From: Candidatus Marimicrobium litorale
GTDB taxonomy: Bacteria > Pseudomonadota > Gammaproteobacteria > Pseudomonadales > Halieaceae
Length of the DNA: 64,000 nucleotides
Reading direction: 5' to 3'
Assembly: GCF_026262645.1 (NCBI RefSeq)
Contig: NZ_SHNO01000001.1
Coordinates: forward strand, 3,534,001-3,598,000
Positions within the stretch are counted from its first letter, which is position 1; each line of letters starts with the position of its first letter. Shown here piece after piece: positions 8,152 through 18,372 of the stretch. A model generated the notes under the pieces. That model saw only the letters and a list, made by a program, of their open reading frames with translations. It was not told the DNA's origin and made no database searches. Made by a program: the position numbers and the translations under genes.

Positions 8152-9483
8152 CTACAGGCTGGGGTTGGAACAGCTCGGCGCGCCACAGGCATTTACCACA
8201 CAAGCCGCACCACACTGGGGGTCTTGCACCGACGGCGCCTGGTCGGGGTTGGCTATGCCGCGACAGTTGTCCACGTAGTCGGGAATACCATCGTCGTCGG
8301 CATCACCGAAATGTTGTGGCGGGTTGGTTGCCAGCACAGCGGTGATGAAGTTGTCTACCCTGTTGTTAACGGGGTTTTCTCTATTGGTTTCAACGTGATC
8401 GCCGGTGGAAGAGAGATCAAAAATATGAGGACTGTCGGGTTGGTTAGCAATCGCATCACGCAAGTCATCATACTGCCAGGCGCAATTACTCAACCCCGCG
8501 GCTGCGGCCTGCGGAATTGCCTCTAGTATGCCATTGCGGTAGCCCCCGCAAGCCGGATCCTTCTCGCCGATAATGTACATGCTCGGTACCTCGACGAAGC
8601 CGCCCTCGATGACCGCCTCAGGGTAGATGCCCAGGCCCAAGTAGTCATAACCGATTTTAGCCATGCCATCGTTCTCAAGGTCGGCCCCCTCATTAAACAC
8701 ATAACCCGGTACGCCGACCAAGGCATTAAACACGTCGAATATCCTGGGGGGAGTAAATGCCCACGAGTCGGCCACAATCGCCGTCAGGTAGGCGCCTTCT
8801 TCTGCATAGCCTTGGGACATGGAAAACACGCCAAGCGAACCGGCACTGGTGCCATGCGCGAAGGCATGTGTTGTCGGGTAATTGGCGACGGTATAGTCCA
8901 GGGCAGCCATGGTAGCCTGCAAGCCGTTTACCTGTCTCTCTCCGCCATTCGGGTTCGGGTTGTTGGGGTAGGGCGTGCCCCTTCCGGAATAATTATCGTG
9001 GTCACACATGGATACCAGCAGCACTCGGTATCCCTCCTGTATCCGCCGTGTGAGCGTGGAATCCATCACCTCGCCGTTGCGCATCGTATTGTACACAAGG
9101 TGGTTATCAATCAGGTCATCAAAGGATTCCTCATTATTAAAGGTATTCTGGGTCTGGGTCTTAACCGCTTGGTAAACCTGATTTTCGTCAAACCAACCGT
9201 AGCCGCCGCCGTGCAGATAAGCCCACAGTGGCGCTTCGGCACCGGGGTTATTGGCGGGCTCCATCACGAAGAACGTGTAGTTGCCTGACAGGCCGCAGGT
9301 GTAGGCCTCGTTGCGATAGAAGTTGAGCTCCCAGGAAGCATTGCTATTCAAACTGACTGTTCTGGTTTCCACCAGTGTGATCTGGTCGGCGGTGCGGTCC
9401 ACTTGTGCATAAAGTGGTGAGGCGTTAAGTGCAACACCGAGTAAGAGTGAAAGAGCTGAGAGTTTCTTTACGATTCCGTACAT
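8152..9483 (-). CDS. Secreted alpha/beta hydrolase with TSP3-type calcium repeat tail
   Basis: The ATG at 9481-9483 has AAAGGA upstream and opens a classic signal peptide (hydrophobic core, ASPLYAQ cleavage region). The mature protein has an oxyanion-type HGGGYGW, a serine elbow AHGTSAGSLG and a distal DHVE histidine, as in carboxylesterase-like hydrolases. Near the C-terminus DADDDGIPDYVDNC is a thrombospondin type-3 calcium-binding repeat, followed by a cysteine-rich tail with about five Cys. Location should be periplasmic or extracellular. It is divergent from a LysR gene that probably controls it. Substrate is unknown. Confidence 0.83.
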   Translation of the reverse strand: MYGIVKKLSALSLLLGVALNASPLYAQVDRTADQITLVETRTVSLNSNASWELNFYRNEAYTCGLSGNYTFFVMEPANNPGAEAPLWAYLHGGGYGWFDENQVYQAVKTQTQNTFNNEESFDDLIDNHLVYNTMRNGEVMDSTLTRRIQEGYRVLLVSMCDHDNYSGRGTPYPNNPNPNGGERQVNGLQATMAALDYTVANYPTTHAFAHGTSAGSLGVFSMSQGYAEEGAYLTAIVADSWAFTPPRIFDVFNALVGVPGYVFNEGADLENDGMAKIGYDYLGLGIYPEAVIEGGFVEVPSMYIIGEKDPACGGYRNGILEAIPQAAAAGLSNCAWQYDDLRDAIANQPDSPHIFDLSSTGDHVETNRENPVNNRVDNFITAVLATNPPQHFGDADDDGIPDYVDNCRGIANPDQAPSVQDPQCGAACVVNACGAPSCSNPSL

Positions 9484-9662
9484 GTTTTTGGTCCTTTCGT
9501 AATGTGCGTAGGCATTTTTGCTGTTGCGGGCTAGTAATGGAGGAGCCGTAACTACAGTAAGATTCGCCTTCACAAGCGGTTCGACCAGCACTACAGCCAA
9601 CCGAACCGTAGACAATGGTAGTCTGCACCAAAGATAAAGTATAATTCTTTATTATCATTTCC

Positions 9663-9679
9663 GATAACTAAATATTATC
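9663..9679. promoter_or_regulatory. Candidate LysR binding site
   Basis: GATAACTAAATATTATC is a dyad with ATAA/TTAT arms and fits T-N11-A, the LysR-family consensus. It lies 14 bases before the LysR start and in the shared upstream region of the divergent hydrolase. This is the usual layout for autoregulation plus control of the neighbour. Confidence 0.5.
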
Positions 9680-9692
9680 AGGCAGAATTGCT

Positions 9693-10589
9693 ATGGTCAG
9701 CCTAAAACAGCTCGTTCACCTCACCGCTGTCGCCGAGCATGGCAACATGCACAAGGCAGCGGATGTCCTTGGCCTCACCCAGCCTGCATTGACCCGGAGT
9801 CTGAATACCCTGGAGAACCTGTTGGATGTGAAACTATTTGACCGTCACAGCGGGGGCATGCAAGCAACCCCCTTCTGTCTCGAAATCATCGAGCAATGTC
9901 AGCAGGTCGTCATTGATGTCGAGGATATTCAGCGCGCCGCTCGCCTGCATCAGAATATCGAGGTCGGGGAACTAAACATCGGAGTCGGCGGAGGCGTCAG
10001 GGAGTTGGTTTTGCGAACTTCGCTCCCGGAGTTTGTATCTCGACACCCCAAGATCCGGATTAAGATTAGCGAGGGGAAACACGAAGACCTCGTCAGTGAA
10101 CTTAAGAAGCGCAATCTCGATTTCCTTCTCATCGGGGTCAGCAGTTTCGAACAAACCAGAGAGATCCATAAAGAAGTCATCACCGTTCTCCCTCTGTCGG
10201 TGATGGCTCGCAAAGGGCACCCACTGCAGTCACAAAAAAAGCTCAGTTTTGAGCAGATTGTCCAGTATCCAATAGCAGCGCCTGCACAGGTTGGCCCATC
10301 GCACGACCTATTGAGTTCATCGAAAAAGGCTTCCCCCGAGGCAGCAGGGCCACAGATTATTTGTAGCGATTTTCCAACACTTATCAGTGTGCTGATGTGC
10401 TCCGATTCCCTGCTCGTTTCTGGGCCGTATAATTGTGAGGATGAACTTCGACAAGGCACGCTTGTAGAACTCGATTTCTCGCACCCAGCCTTGAACACTG
10501 AACTTGGAATTATTGAAATAAGCAAGCGCTCGCGCTCGCCGGCGGCTCAGAATTTTATAGATATTCTCGCCAAGGGCATCGCCAAGTAA
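9693..10589 (+). CDS. LysR-family transcriptional regulator
   Basis: The 298 residues carry an N-terminal winged helix-turn-helix (residues about 1-60, with AADVLGLTQPALTRSLNTLE as recognition region) and a periplasmic-binding-like effector domain from about 90 on. The length is standard. It is divergent from the secreted hydrolase at 8152-9483 with a 209-base shared promoter region holding a T-N11-A dyad. This makes the hydrolase gene the most likely target. The effector is not predictable. Confidence 0.92.
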   Translation: MVSLKQLVHLTAVAEHGNMHKAADVLGLTQPALTRSLNTLENLLDVKLFDRHSGGMQATPFCLEIIEQCQQVVIDVEDIQRAARLHQNIEVGELNIGVGGGVRELVLRTSLPEFVSRHPKIRIKISEGKHEDLVSELKKRNLDFLLIGVSSFEQTREIHKEVITVLPLSVMARKGHPLQSQKKLSFEQIVQYPIAAPAQVGPSHDLLSSSKKASPEAAGPQIICSDFPTLISVLMCSDSLLVSGPYNCEDELRQGTLVELDFSHPALNTELGIIEISKRSRSPAAQNFIDILAKGIAK

Positions 10590-10705
10590 ACTCGCCTGAA
10601 CTTTGATGATCGGGCGATTAGTATTTACGAACACCACCGACTCACAGCCGGCAGGTACTGGTAAAAGCACTTCAAAAATATATCGCAGCGAGGCGCCAAT
10701 ATCGC

Positions 10706-11827
10706 TTAGGCCAGTGACGGTTCCTTTTCTGATTGAAACGCTATCCTGACTCTATTGCGGCCCGCAGTTTTTGCGGCATACAAAGCGTCATCGGCGCTTT
10801 TGAGGGTAGCCATTGCGGTCTGGCCGTTAGCGCTGAGTGCGAGTCCGAGGCTTACGGTAATGGGAATAGTATCGTTCGCGGTGCCGTCTTCAATCCCCTG
10901 ACACAGTGCGTCACTGACGGCTTTTGCGTCGGTACTGGAAATACTCTCCAGGATGACTAAAAACTCCTCACCGCCCCATCGTGCGATAAAGTCGTTGGGG
11001 CGCAGTTTACCGATTAAAAGACTTACAACTCGCCTTAAAACTCTGTCCCCTTCATTATGTCCGTGGGTGTCGTTCACTTGCTTAAAATGATCTAGGTCAA
11101 GCATGATGATGGCATATTTGCGTGGGCCAGCATCTAGCTGCTGAAACCGCGCGTCACAGGCTCGCCGATTAGCGAGTCCGGTCAATTGGTCTGTATTACT
11201 CTCTAGAGTCAGCTGCTGCTCTCGCTGTGCTGAAAGCTCGAGCGCGTATCTCTCATTGACCCAGCGCTTGAGTAACCAAGCGAATAACGCGTAAACACAC
11301 AGGATAAGCGGCGCAATACGCCAGTCGTTTAAATACAGCGGCGCGAGGACTTCCCTGCTAGTGCCAAAAAAACTAATGGTGCCCAGGGCCACGCCTACCA
11401 GTATGCCAATGAATACTGCTTTCCCTGAAAACATGAGTGTCGTGATGACAATCAATACGGGTGTGTAGAGCAACACAATAAGAATACCAATCATTGCTTC
11501 GCGTGGTGGTGCGATTAGCCATGAATAGCTCCACCGGGCAATGAGTGACGCTAGAATCAACAATGCAATAACCCCTCGCTTATTCACGGAGAGGTGTGGC
11601 CACGTGAGGAGAACTGCGCTGAGAAATACCAGCCATCCGGAGGCAAATTGTAAGGAAATGTTTGTTCCAAAACCAACTAAACCAGATATAACGACTACTG
11701 CGGCCAAGAAGCAGGCAGTGGCGATAATGGTCAGGAGCATTCGAGATGCTGAATCTTGATCAATAGTTCGCGCACTCGAGGGCGACCCCAACTGCGAACT
11801 GATGCTCCTATTGTTCGGCGTATTCAA
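10706..11827 (-). CDS. Membrane diguanylate cyclase
   Basis: Residues about 30-190 form six hydrophobic segments (a MASE-like membrane sensor of unassigned type). A short coiled linker and a complete GGDEF domain follow. The active-site signature is GGEEF near residue 285, preceded by RPND, an RxxD product-inhibition site. The enzyme makes cyclic di-GMP from two GTP at the inner membrane and should be feedback-inhibited. The listed start is TTG; an ATG at 11740 would keep the membrane part. It stands alone, so the signal it senses is unknown. Confidence 0.92.
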   Translation of the reverse strand: MNTPNNRSISSQLGSPSSARTIDQDSASRMLLTIIATACFLAAVVVISGLVGFGTNISLQFASGWLVFLSAVLLTWPHLSVNKRGVIALLILASLIARWSYSWLIAPPREAMIGILIVLLYTPVLIVITTLMFSGKAVFIGILVGVALGTISFFGTSREVLAPLYLNDWRIAPLILCVYALFAWLLKRWVNERYALELSAQREQQLTLESNTDQLTGLANRRACDARFQQLDAGPRKYAIIMLDLDHFKQVNDTHGHNEGDRVLRRVVSLLIGKLRPNDFIARWGGEEFLVILESISSTDAKAVSDALCQGIEDGTANDTIPITVSLGLALSANGQTAMATLKSADDALYAAKTAGRNRVRIAFQSEKEPSLA

Positions 11828-11907
11828 GTCCAGTGGCCTCTTCCAGCTGCGTGTGTCTTGCAGTCTTTTTATATCGTTATCAAAGCTTGATGGAGATGGA
11901 GCCCATC

Positions 11908-12066
11908 AGGGGTTTCTGACAAGTTAACTTAGAATTATGGGCTGACTCGCCACATAAAGGGTTTTGTTCATCAGAATGCGTCATCAGCACCCACTTTTGG
12001 CTCGATTTCGCTGAATCATTCACCGTCGCTTGCCACTTGACGAGCGAAGATTTTAATTTTTCATTA
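11908..12066 (-). repeat. Right-end-like remnant and repeat block, copy B
   Basis: TTCTGACAAGTTAACTT at 11913-11929 matches the IS6 right terminal repeat in minus orientation. Bases 11983-12058 match the block at 7940-8013. Together they suggest an eroded element on the minus strand. The rest of 11828-12366 has no supportable gene. Confidence 0.35.
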
Positions 12067-12366
12067 GCGTACAAGCGTCAGCGATGTCCTCAAGATAGCA
12101 CTTCTTGCGCTGTTTGGCCTTACCGCCACTTTAATTTGAGTCACCAAGATATTACGAGGGGGTTGTATGACGGCCCAAGCTAAATAATGATGGGATCGAT
12201 ATTTTTGCATTGCGTGGCCATGCGCCGACCACATTGTTAGCTTGATCGGCGGTTTTTCGAGAAAATTACGAGTTAGCTCAGGCATATCATTTAAAAAATC
12301 TAATCTCAACCTGCTGTTTTTGTCCTATACTGAAAACTCCCGCAAGATATGTAACAGGACAATATC

Positions 12367-12774
12367 ATGGACAACAATCTGGCAAAAACATTGGGCGCTG
12401 CAGCGGTTGCCGTCGCAATTACCGGTTGCGCCTCTATCGCAAATCAATCGGCGATGGATACAGAGAGACGACTCTCCGCAGCGGGCTTTCAAATGAAGCT
12501 TGCCGACACACCAGAAAAGATGGCCCGTCTTAAAACGATGACTGAACGAAAAATTGTGCCCACGACAATGGATGGAAGGACCGTTTTTGTTTACGCAGAT
12601 GCGACTAGCTGCAAGTGCGTCTACGTCGGCTCAGAGGCAAATTATCAAGCGTATCAGCGCCTTTCGATACAACAGAACATGGTAAATGAGCAGCGAGCCA
12701 CGGCGGAAGCGGCGCAGGCAAGCGAAATGAACTGGAATGCCTGGGGTGCTTGGCCTCGGCCCATGTGGTATTAA
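12367..12774 (+). CDS. Small lipoprotein of unknown function
   Basis: The 135-residue protein has a short lipoprotein signal with lipobox ITGCAS. The mature part contains VYADATSCKCVYVGSEANY, a conserved-looking segment with a CxC pair, and ends in a tryptophan-rich tail (WNAWGAWPRPMWY). AGGA lies 7 bases upstream of the ATG. I know similar small lipoproteins in proteobacteria but no assigned function. It is followed at once by an IS6 left-end remnant. Confidence 0.75.
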   Translation: MDNNLAKTLGAAAVAVAITGCASIANQSAMDTERRLSAAGFQMKLADTPEKMARLKTMTERKIVPTTMDGRTVFVYADATSCKCVYVGSEANYQAYQRLSIQQNMVNEQRATAEAAQASEMNWNAWGAWPRPMWY

Positions 12775-12801
12775 TCCGGGTCTCCGTTTGGATTGGCTAA
12801 T

Positions 12802-12850
12802 GGGCGCTGCCAGGTTAACCGCAGTAACTTGATAGAATCGCTGGATGAGC
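12802..12850 (+). mobile_element. IS6-family left-end remnant
   Basis: GCTGCCAGGTTAACC followed by AACTTGATAGAATCG and an ATG-like start is a good match to the left end of other copies, 28 bases past the small lipoprotein stop. The transposase is gone. Confidence 0.62.
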
Positions 12851-12974
12851 GACAACGACAACTTAGCTTTTCAGCACTAATTTGTCAGTACTGCTACACC
12901 CTAGTCTGCCGGTGATCGCAGCCGTAAACTGACTCTTACCTAAACAGTCTGTGGTGTACATCTGTCACTGCGCG

Positions 12975-14132
12975 TTAATTTGGTAAGTCACAGGTAGCAG
13001 CGCGTAGGCAACTCGCGATACCGTTTTCATTGACACCATCGCATGAAATGATTGATCCAGAGAGTCTTAGTAAACATCCTTTGGGGTATTCGCAGTTGCC
13101 CTCTGTCATACTTGATGGAATGAGAGGGGGGGTGCACTGAGACGCGTTTTCGCAGATATTTCCCCCGATTTTGGATGAGTCTGACGGTTGCACAGTCGTG
13201 CAAAACTGCTGTTTAGTACTCTTGAAATTAAATGCCTGCGCAAATGTAGTAGTACTTTCTGTAAACGCACCGTTCGAATATTCAAAAATATAGGCGGCGT
13301 TACGCGGCGGTGTTTCCCAATATATGGGTTCATAGTCCCAATTATAATCGAAAAATTGATCTTTATACTTCTGAGGTATGCGCGATGGCGCGTCAAGGAT
13401 CGCGGTGCCGAGCGTGTAAAGGCCCTGGCTCGTCCAGAATATTGCAGACGATTCGCCTGCCGCAGCATCTTTTTTCAGCTTACGTCGAAGGAGTGTCGCG
13501 ATATCGGATGTCGGGTTTGGGCCCTGACGCCCAAAATCGCCCTTGCCTTTCCCCGCCCCGAGGTATTCATCGAGCTGAGCAGGATTATTCTGGCAGTTCT
13601 GTGAAGGCTGATCGGGCGTGCCACAAAGATAAATGATCGGGTCAGTAGATGCCCTCGTAAGAGCCTCTTTATTATCGGGCCTCGGAATCGGCGGAAAGCT
13701 TTCTTTTATACTACAAATTGATACATCTACGTCCAGGATCAAGGGGGGGTGCGCCTGCTTTTGCGAATCTGCCGTTCCCAACTGAGCCAGGGGGCGTGCC
13801 GTACAGAAAGCGTTTGTAGCGCCATTGAGCTCGTTTTGACCCGTTAATGATGGGCTGGATGCATAGACGCGCGTTAGAGGGCAGTGGCCGGATGTTGCAG
13901 CAAAATCTGCCACCATGTCAGGGTAAAGCTGCGCATGTCTCTGACCAATCCAGGTGAGTAAACCCCACGGTGGACCAACGTCCTCGAGACCGCCATGATC
14001 CTCAGCATGGCGGAAGACGTACACGACGGGCGTACAGGCGGTTGACTGCTGAGCCTGCACCTCTGCAGGGTATCCGAGCAGCATGCCCGCCAAAAATACT
14101 ACCCCAAGAACAGCTTTTTCTAACACAAACAT
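12975..14132 (-). CDS. Secreted histidine phosphatase superfamily protein
   Basis: A signal peptide (residues 1-27, cleavage near AQA-QQ) precedes VVYVFRHAED, the RHxE-type phosphohistidine motif (R41, H42) of branch-1/branch-2 histidine phosphatases. The mature region is cysteine-rich (over ten Cys), as in exported disulfide-bonded members. It should act in the periplasm or outside on small phosphoesters; the substrate is not readable. GGGAGACGGG precedes the start. It lies 30 bases downstream of the GloVer-repeat lipoprotein on the same strand and is probably co-transcribed. Confidence 0.82.
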   Translation of the reverse strand: MFVLEKAVLGVVFLAGMLLGYPAEVQAQQSTACTPVVYVFRHAEDHGGLEDVGPPWGLLTWIGQRHAQLYPDMVADFAATSGHCPLTRVYASSPSLTGQNELNGATNAFCTARPLAQLGTADSQKQAHPPLILDVDVSICSIKESFPPIPRPDNKEALTRASTDPIIYLCGTPDQPSQNCQNNPAQLDEYLGAGKGKGDFGRQGPNPTSDIATLLRRKLKKDAAAGESSAIFWTSQGLYTLGTAILDAPSRIPQKYKDQFFDYNWDYEPIYWETPPRNAAYIFEYSNGAFTESTTTFAQAFNFKSTKQQFCTTVQPSDSSKIGGNICENASQCTPPLIPSSMTEGNCEYPKGCLLRLSGSIISCDGVNENGIASCLRAATCDLPN

Positions 14133-14162
14133 CCCGTCTCCCTGTGACAGCGCCCATGAGTA

Positions 14163-15656
14163 TTATTGAGTGAAATCGATGCGAAAAATCGTGCCGTATC
14201 CATATTCGCCGCCGCCAGTGGTCGTGCCATACGCAAATCCATCTTCGCCAACAAGAAGGCTGGAATTGGGCAGTCTTCCATCATTCTCTGAGGCTGTGAA
14301 GGAATACAAAACACCACCAACGCCCTCCGGGCTAATTTTGTAAAGAGAGCCATTGGCGTAGTCGCCGCCAAGATAGGTCACGCCATAAATGCTGCCATCG
14401 TCAAGGAAGCGAAGGCGGGACGCAGGCACTTGGCCATCGCTTTGCCCGTCAGCGCCAAAAGAGTAAAAGACGCTTTCCGATCGATCTGCACCGATCTTGA
14501 AGACAGAGCCTTTGCCATATTTTCCACCAGCCTCCGTTGTGCCATAAAAACTCCCATCATCCCTGCTCCGGACCTTCGTGTTCGGAAAGGCGCCATCCGC
14601 TTCGTTGCCGAAGGAATGAATCACCGTATAATCACCGTCCGTCGTAATTCGAAAAAACGTACCACGACCGTATTCACCGCCCAGGTAAGTGGTTCCGTAG
14701 AAATGATTATCGGGTGATCGCGACAGGCCCGCAGTGGGGTTCAGACCGCCCGCTGGATTCTCGCCAAAAGAGTGCAACACAGACTCCTCTCCTGACGCCG
14801 ATATCGTGTACACCGTCCCTTTGCCATGTATTCCGCCGTTGGTCGTAGTGCCATAGAATTGGGGAGACGGATTCGGGCAATTACGCGTGTCGATCGTGTG
14901 TCCCTGGGGTAATTCGCCATCGAAGCCGCCGCCGAAGGAATGCAGCACCGTAACGGAGCCGTCCTGGGTGAATCTGAGGAAGGTACCTGCATCGTGAGCA
15001 CCTCCTTTTGTAGTGGTCGCGTAAAAAAGACCGTCACAGGCGAGCGTAAGCCCGGAGGCCGGGTTTGCGCCGTCAGCTTCTCCTCCTGCAAAATCATGAA
15101 TTACATCGCTACTGTCGCTGGCGGGATCGTAACGGTAGATGGTTCCCATACCGTAGCGTCCCCCGTAGGTTGTCACACCGAACGTGCGTCCGTCTGAGCC
15201 GTAGTCCAAGCCAGAATCAGGGTAGCCGCCATCCTCGCCGCCTTTGAATGCAGTGATTGTTGACAGCGGCGAAATATCGCAAGTGATTGTAATGTTCGTG
15301 ACATCTTCTGTGCCAATAACGCCTGCGGAATTGGTCACTGTGCACACTTGTCCGGGCGGGGGGGCCACAATCGAAATTTGATAATTGGCGCCGCTTTCAA
15401 ATACCTCAGCATTTCGAGCAGAACCAGTAAATTTAAATGTTCCGTCGGCAACACTCAGGATCTTGGTGGTCTCTGTTGGCGCACCCACAAAGGAAAACCC
15501 GTTAAAAATCACTTTGACTGGCGCTTGTGCGTCGGAAATAGTGCCCCCGACAGAGTAGTAAAGTGGCTCTGGATTGTCTGAGGAGCTATCGCTGCAGCCA
15601 GCGACAAGGAGGCAGAGGAAAAACGGGCATACGCACGATAAACTGCGCAATGTCAT
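14163..15656 (-). CDS. GloVer-repeat lipoprotein
   Basis: After a signal with lipobox LLVAGCSD and a beta-sandwich-like segment come about nine repeats of roughly 37 residues. Each has the pattern GGxxGxGTxYxI followed by VLHSFG. This is the GloVer tandem repeat typical of 'choice-of-anchor' surface proteins, likely folding as a beta-propeller. It should be an outer-membrane-anchored surface protein; no activity is known. The ATG at 15654-15656 was chosen because it opens the lipoprotein signal and has AAGG upstream; an in-frame start at 15746 adds 30 basic residues. Confidence 0.85.
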   Translation of the reverse strand: MTLRSLSCVCPFFLCLLVAGCSDSSSDNPEPLYYSVGGTISDAQAPVKVIFNGFSFVGAPTETTKILSVADGTFKFTGSARNAEVFESGANYQISIVAPPPGQVCTVTNSAGVIGTEDVTNITITCDISPLSTITAFKGGEDGGYPDSGLDYGSDGRTFGVTTYGGRYGMGTIYRYDPASDSSDVIHDFAGGEADGANPASGLTLACDGLFYATTTKGGAHDAGTFLRFTQDGSVTVLHSFGGGFDGELPQGHTIDTRNCPNPSPQFYGTTTNGGIHGKGTVYTISASGEESVLHSFGENPAGGLNPTAGLSRSPDNHFYGTTYLGGEYGRGTFFRITTDGDYTVIHSFGNEADGAFPNTKVRSRDDGSFYGTTEAGGKYGKGSVFKIGADRSESVFYSFGADGQSDGQVPASRLRFLDDGSIYGVTYLGGDYANGSLYKISPEGVGGVLYSFTASENDGRLPNSSLLVGEDGFAYGTTTGGGEYGYGTIFRIDFTQ

Positions 15657-15965
15657 ACCGGCCTTGTGCGCCGAAAATGCCGACCTCGAGGCAAGGCGGT
15701 TTCGATCGAAGGTCAGACGCATTGGATCGGTAATTGTTTCAACCATGTATTGCCCTGCCTCCGCTTTATTAATTTACTGTGATGCCTTCATTAATCTAAC
15801 CCTTTCTGAACGGTAGCGATACAGCTATGGCGTTTAAGCTGAACTAAACCTAAGTTTAATCTCGTCATCGCTGGTGAAGAAGTAACCCGGCCAGATTGCT
15901 GTGATAAATATTATGAATAATTAACTACTATATAGCTCTGAACCACCATGAAACCGACAGAGCGT

Positions 15966-16749
15966 GCTGGCAAGTTAAACGCGAAAAATTGATAGAATCG
16001 CCCCATGAACACTTATAAACGTTTAGTTTTCCACCCGATATCATTAGTAATGCTGCCGAGCTCTGCTACAGATGCAGCCCGAGCCACTGAGATATCGAAG
16101 ACCTGCTCGCAGAGCGGGGTATCATCGTTACACGCTAATCCATCTGCCTCTGGAGCATCAAGTTCGGAGCAATCTATACCCTTTTTTTGAAAAGAAAGCG
16201 CCGGGACCATGGTAATACGCTCCACACCGATGAGGTCTTCGCCGGTGTGCCGTACCATTTAGATCGACGGCAAGCGATATCACCTATGGCGAGCAGTGGA
16301 TTAAGATGGTGGAGTGATTGTTGTATATCTCCAATGCAGGCGGGATGGGGTTGCAGCGAAGCGACTTCTCAGGTGTTTACTGCGATCTCATGGAGTCGAG
16401 CCCGGGAAGATCGTGACGGACAAGTTACATCGCTATGGAGTCCGCCACCGAGAACTAATACCCCGGGTGATCCAAGCATTAGGTATTGGAACAATCAGAT
16501 TAAGCAGTCTCATGAGGCGACCAGGCTAAGGAAGGGGCGGAAGCGGTGGTTCAAGTGGATGAGGCAGGCTCAGCGGTTCGTCATTGCCTGCGCCGCTGCC
16601 CACAACCTGTTCAATCTTGGCAGCCACCCGGGCAGGGCTCAGCACTAGCGTGATCTAAGGTGTCGTGCGTGTTAGGAGTGGAATAGACTGGTTGCCTGAT
16701 TGGAGAATGGAGATTGCAGTCCTCTGCATAAGTGAATCCGTCAGTACCT
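15966..16749 (+). mobile_element. IS6-family element, near full length, decayed
   Basis: The left end GTGCTGGCAAGTTAAAC is followed after about 40 bases by an ATGAACAC start. The frameshifted transposase can then be followed through E-D-L-L-A-E-R-G, the Y-I-D-E-V-F-A-G-V-P region, the K-I-V-T-D-K-L motif and the N-L-F-N-L tail. The right end is near GAATCCGTCAGTACC (16733-16747). Several frameshifts and stops make it inactive. It lies just upstream of the ABC importer operon. Confidence 0.85.
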
Positions 16750-16912
16750 ATCAACGCCAGGCTGTCGCTTGTCAGTCGGTGTGTGATGCGGCAGACTTAT
16801 GTTTTCCACGTCATGAAGCGGTGTTGCCTGATGGACGATGTGAGCGAATTTTTAACATTAGTTTATGTCTTATCAGTGAACGCAATGCGATAGAAATATG
16901 AGGATTAAGTGA

Positions 16913-17665
<753 letters not shown>

Positions 17666-17671
17666 GCACGG

Positions 17672-18325
17672 ATGGATTTTGCGCAGATACTGTCCGTGCT
17701 TGGGCAAGGGGTCGCCTATACAGTTCTGGTAACACTGGCATGTAATCTGACAGCAGTCCTGATCGGTCTTGTAACGGTTGGCCTGCGAAAGTTTGAATCA
17801 ACCCTCCTTAATCTAGTACTTGATATTTTTACCTATGTGTTTCGCGCAATACCGATGCTGGTATTGCTTTTCATTGTCTATTTCGGACTGTCTGAATTCG
17901 GTTTCAGAGTCTCACCGATGATCGCTATGATGCTGAGCCTTGGAGTGATTGCCGGGGCTTATATTGCTGAGGTTTTTCGAGGCGCACTACATTCCATTGA
18001 CAGCAATGAGGTGCTTGCTGCACACGCATCTGGCATGAACAGGTTGCAAGTATTTATTTATATTGAGATGCCGCAGATGTTGAGACTGGCGATGCCAGGC
18101 ATGGTCAATGAATTTACAACAGTGCTTAAATATTCCCCCTTTGCCTACACCGTCGGCATCCCTGAGATAACAAAGCAGGCAATGGCGCTTGTGGGAACAA
18201 CCAATCAGGGTATCGAGATTTATCTTGCTGCCGGTATTCTTTATTTTATTATTTATCGTATCTTGCTCGCCGGACTTGAAGCGATCGAGAGGTACTTTCG
18301 CATACCAGGCATGGCGCCGTCATGA
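17672..18325 (+). CDS. Amino acid ABC transporter permease 1
   Basis: An inner-membrane permease of the HisM/GlnP type with about five helices. The ATPase-coupling EAA-type loop is visible near residues 108-130 (EVLAAHASGMNRLQVF). It pairs with the second permease at 19107 to form a heterodimeric channel. It begins 6 bases after the binding-protein stop. Confidence 0.9.
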   Translation: MDFAQILSVLGQGVAYTVLVTLACNLTAVLIGLVTVGLRKFESTLLNLVLDIFTYVFRAIPMLVLLFIVYFGLSEFGFRVSPMIAMMLSLGVIAGAYIAEVFRGALHSIDSNEVLAAHASGMNRLQVFIYIEMPQMLRLAMPGMVNEFTTVLKYSPFAYTVGIPEITKQAMALVGTTNQGIEIYLAAGILYFIIYRILLAGLEAIERYFRIPGMAPS

Positions 18326-18372
18326 GGGCTTGGCCGCGCATTAATGAGCGGACTTCAGCGTGAGGAGCATCT

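Noticed and set aside
8060-8526. Plus-strand frames starting with a lipobox-like MFTGCF
   Set aside because: They lie mostly antisense to the secreted hydrolase, and the lipobox lacks a proper upstream signal because a stop precedes it in frame.
11880-12309. Two minus-strand frames of 64 and 81 residues
   Set aside because: They overlie repeat-like DNA and show no recognisable protein pattern.
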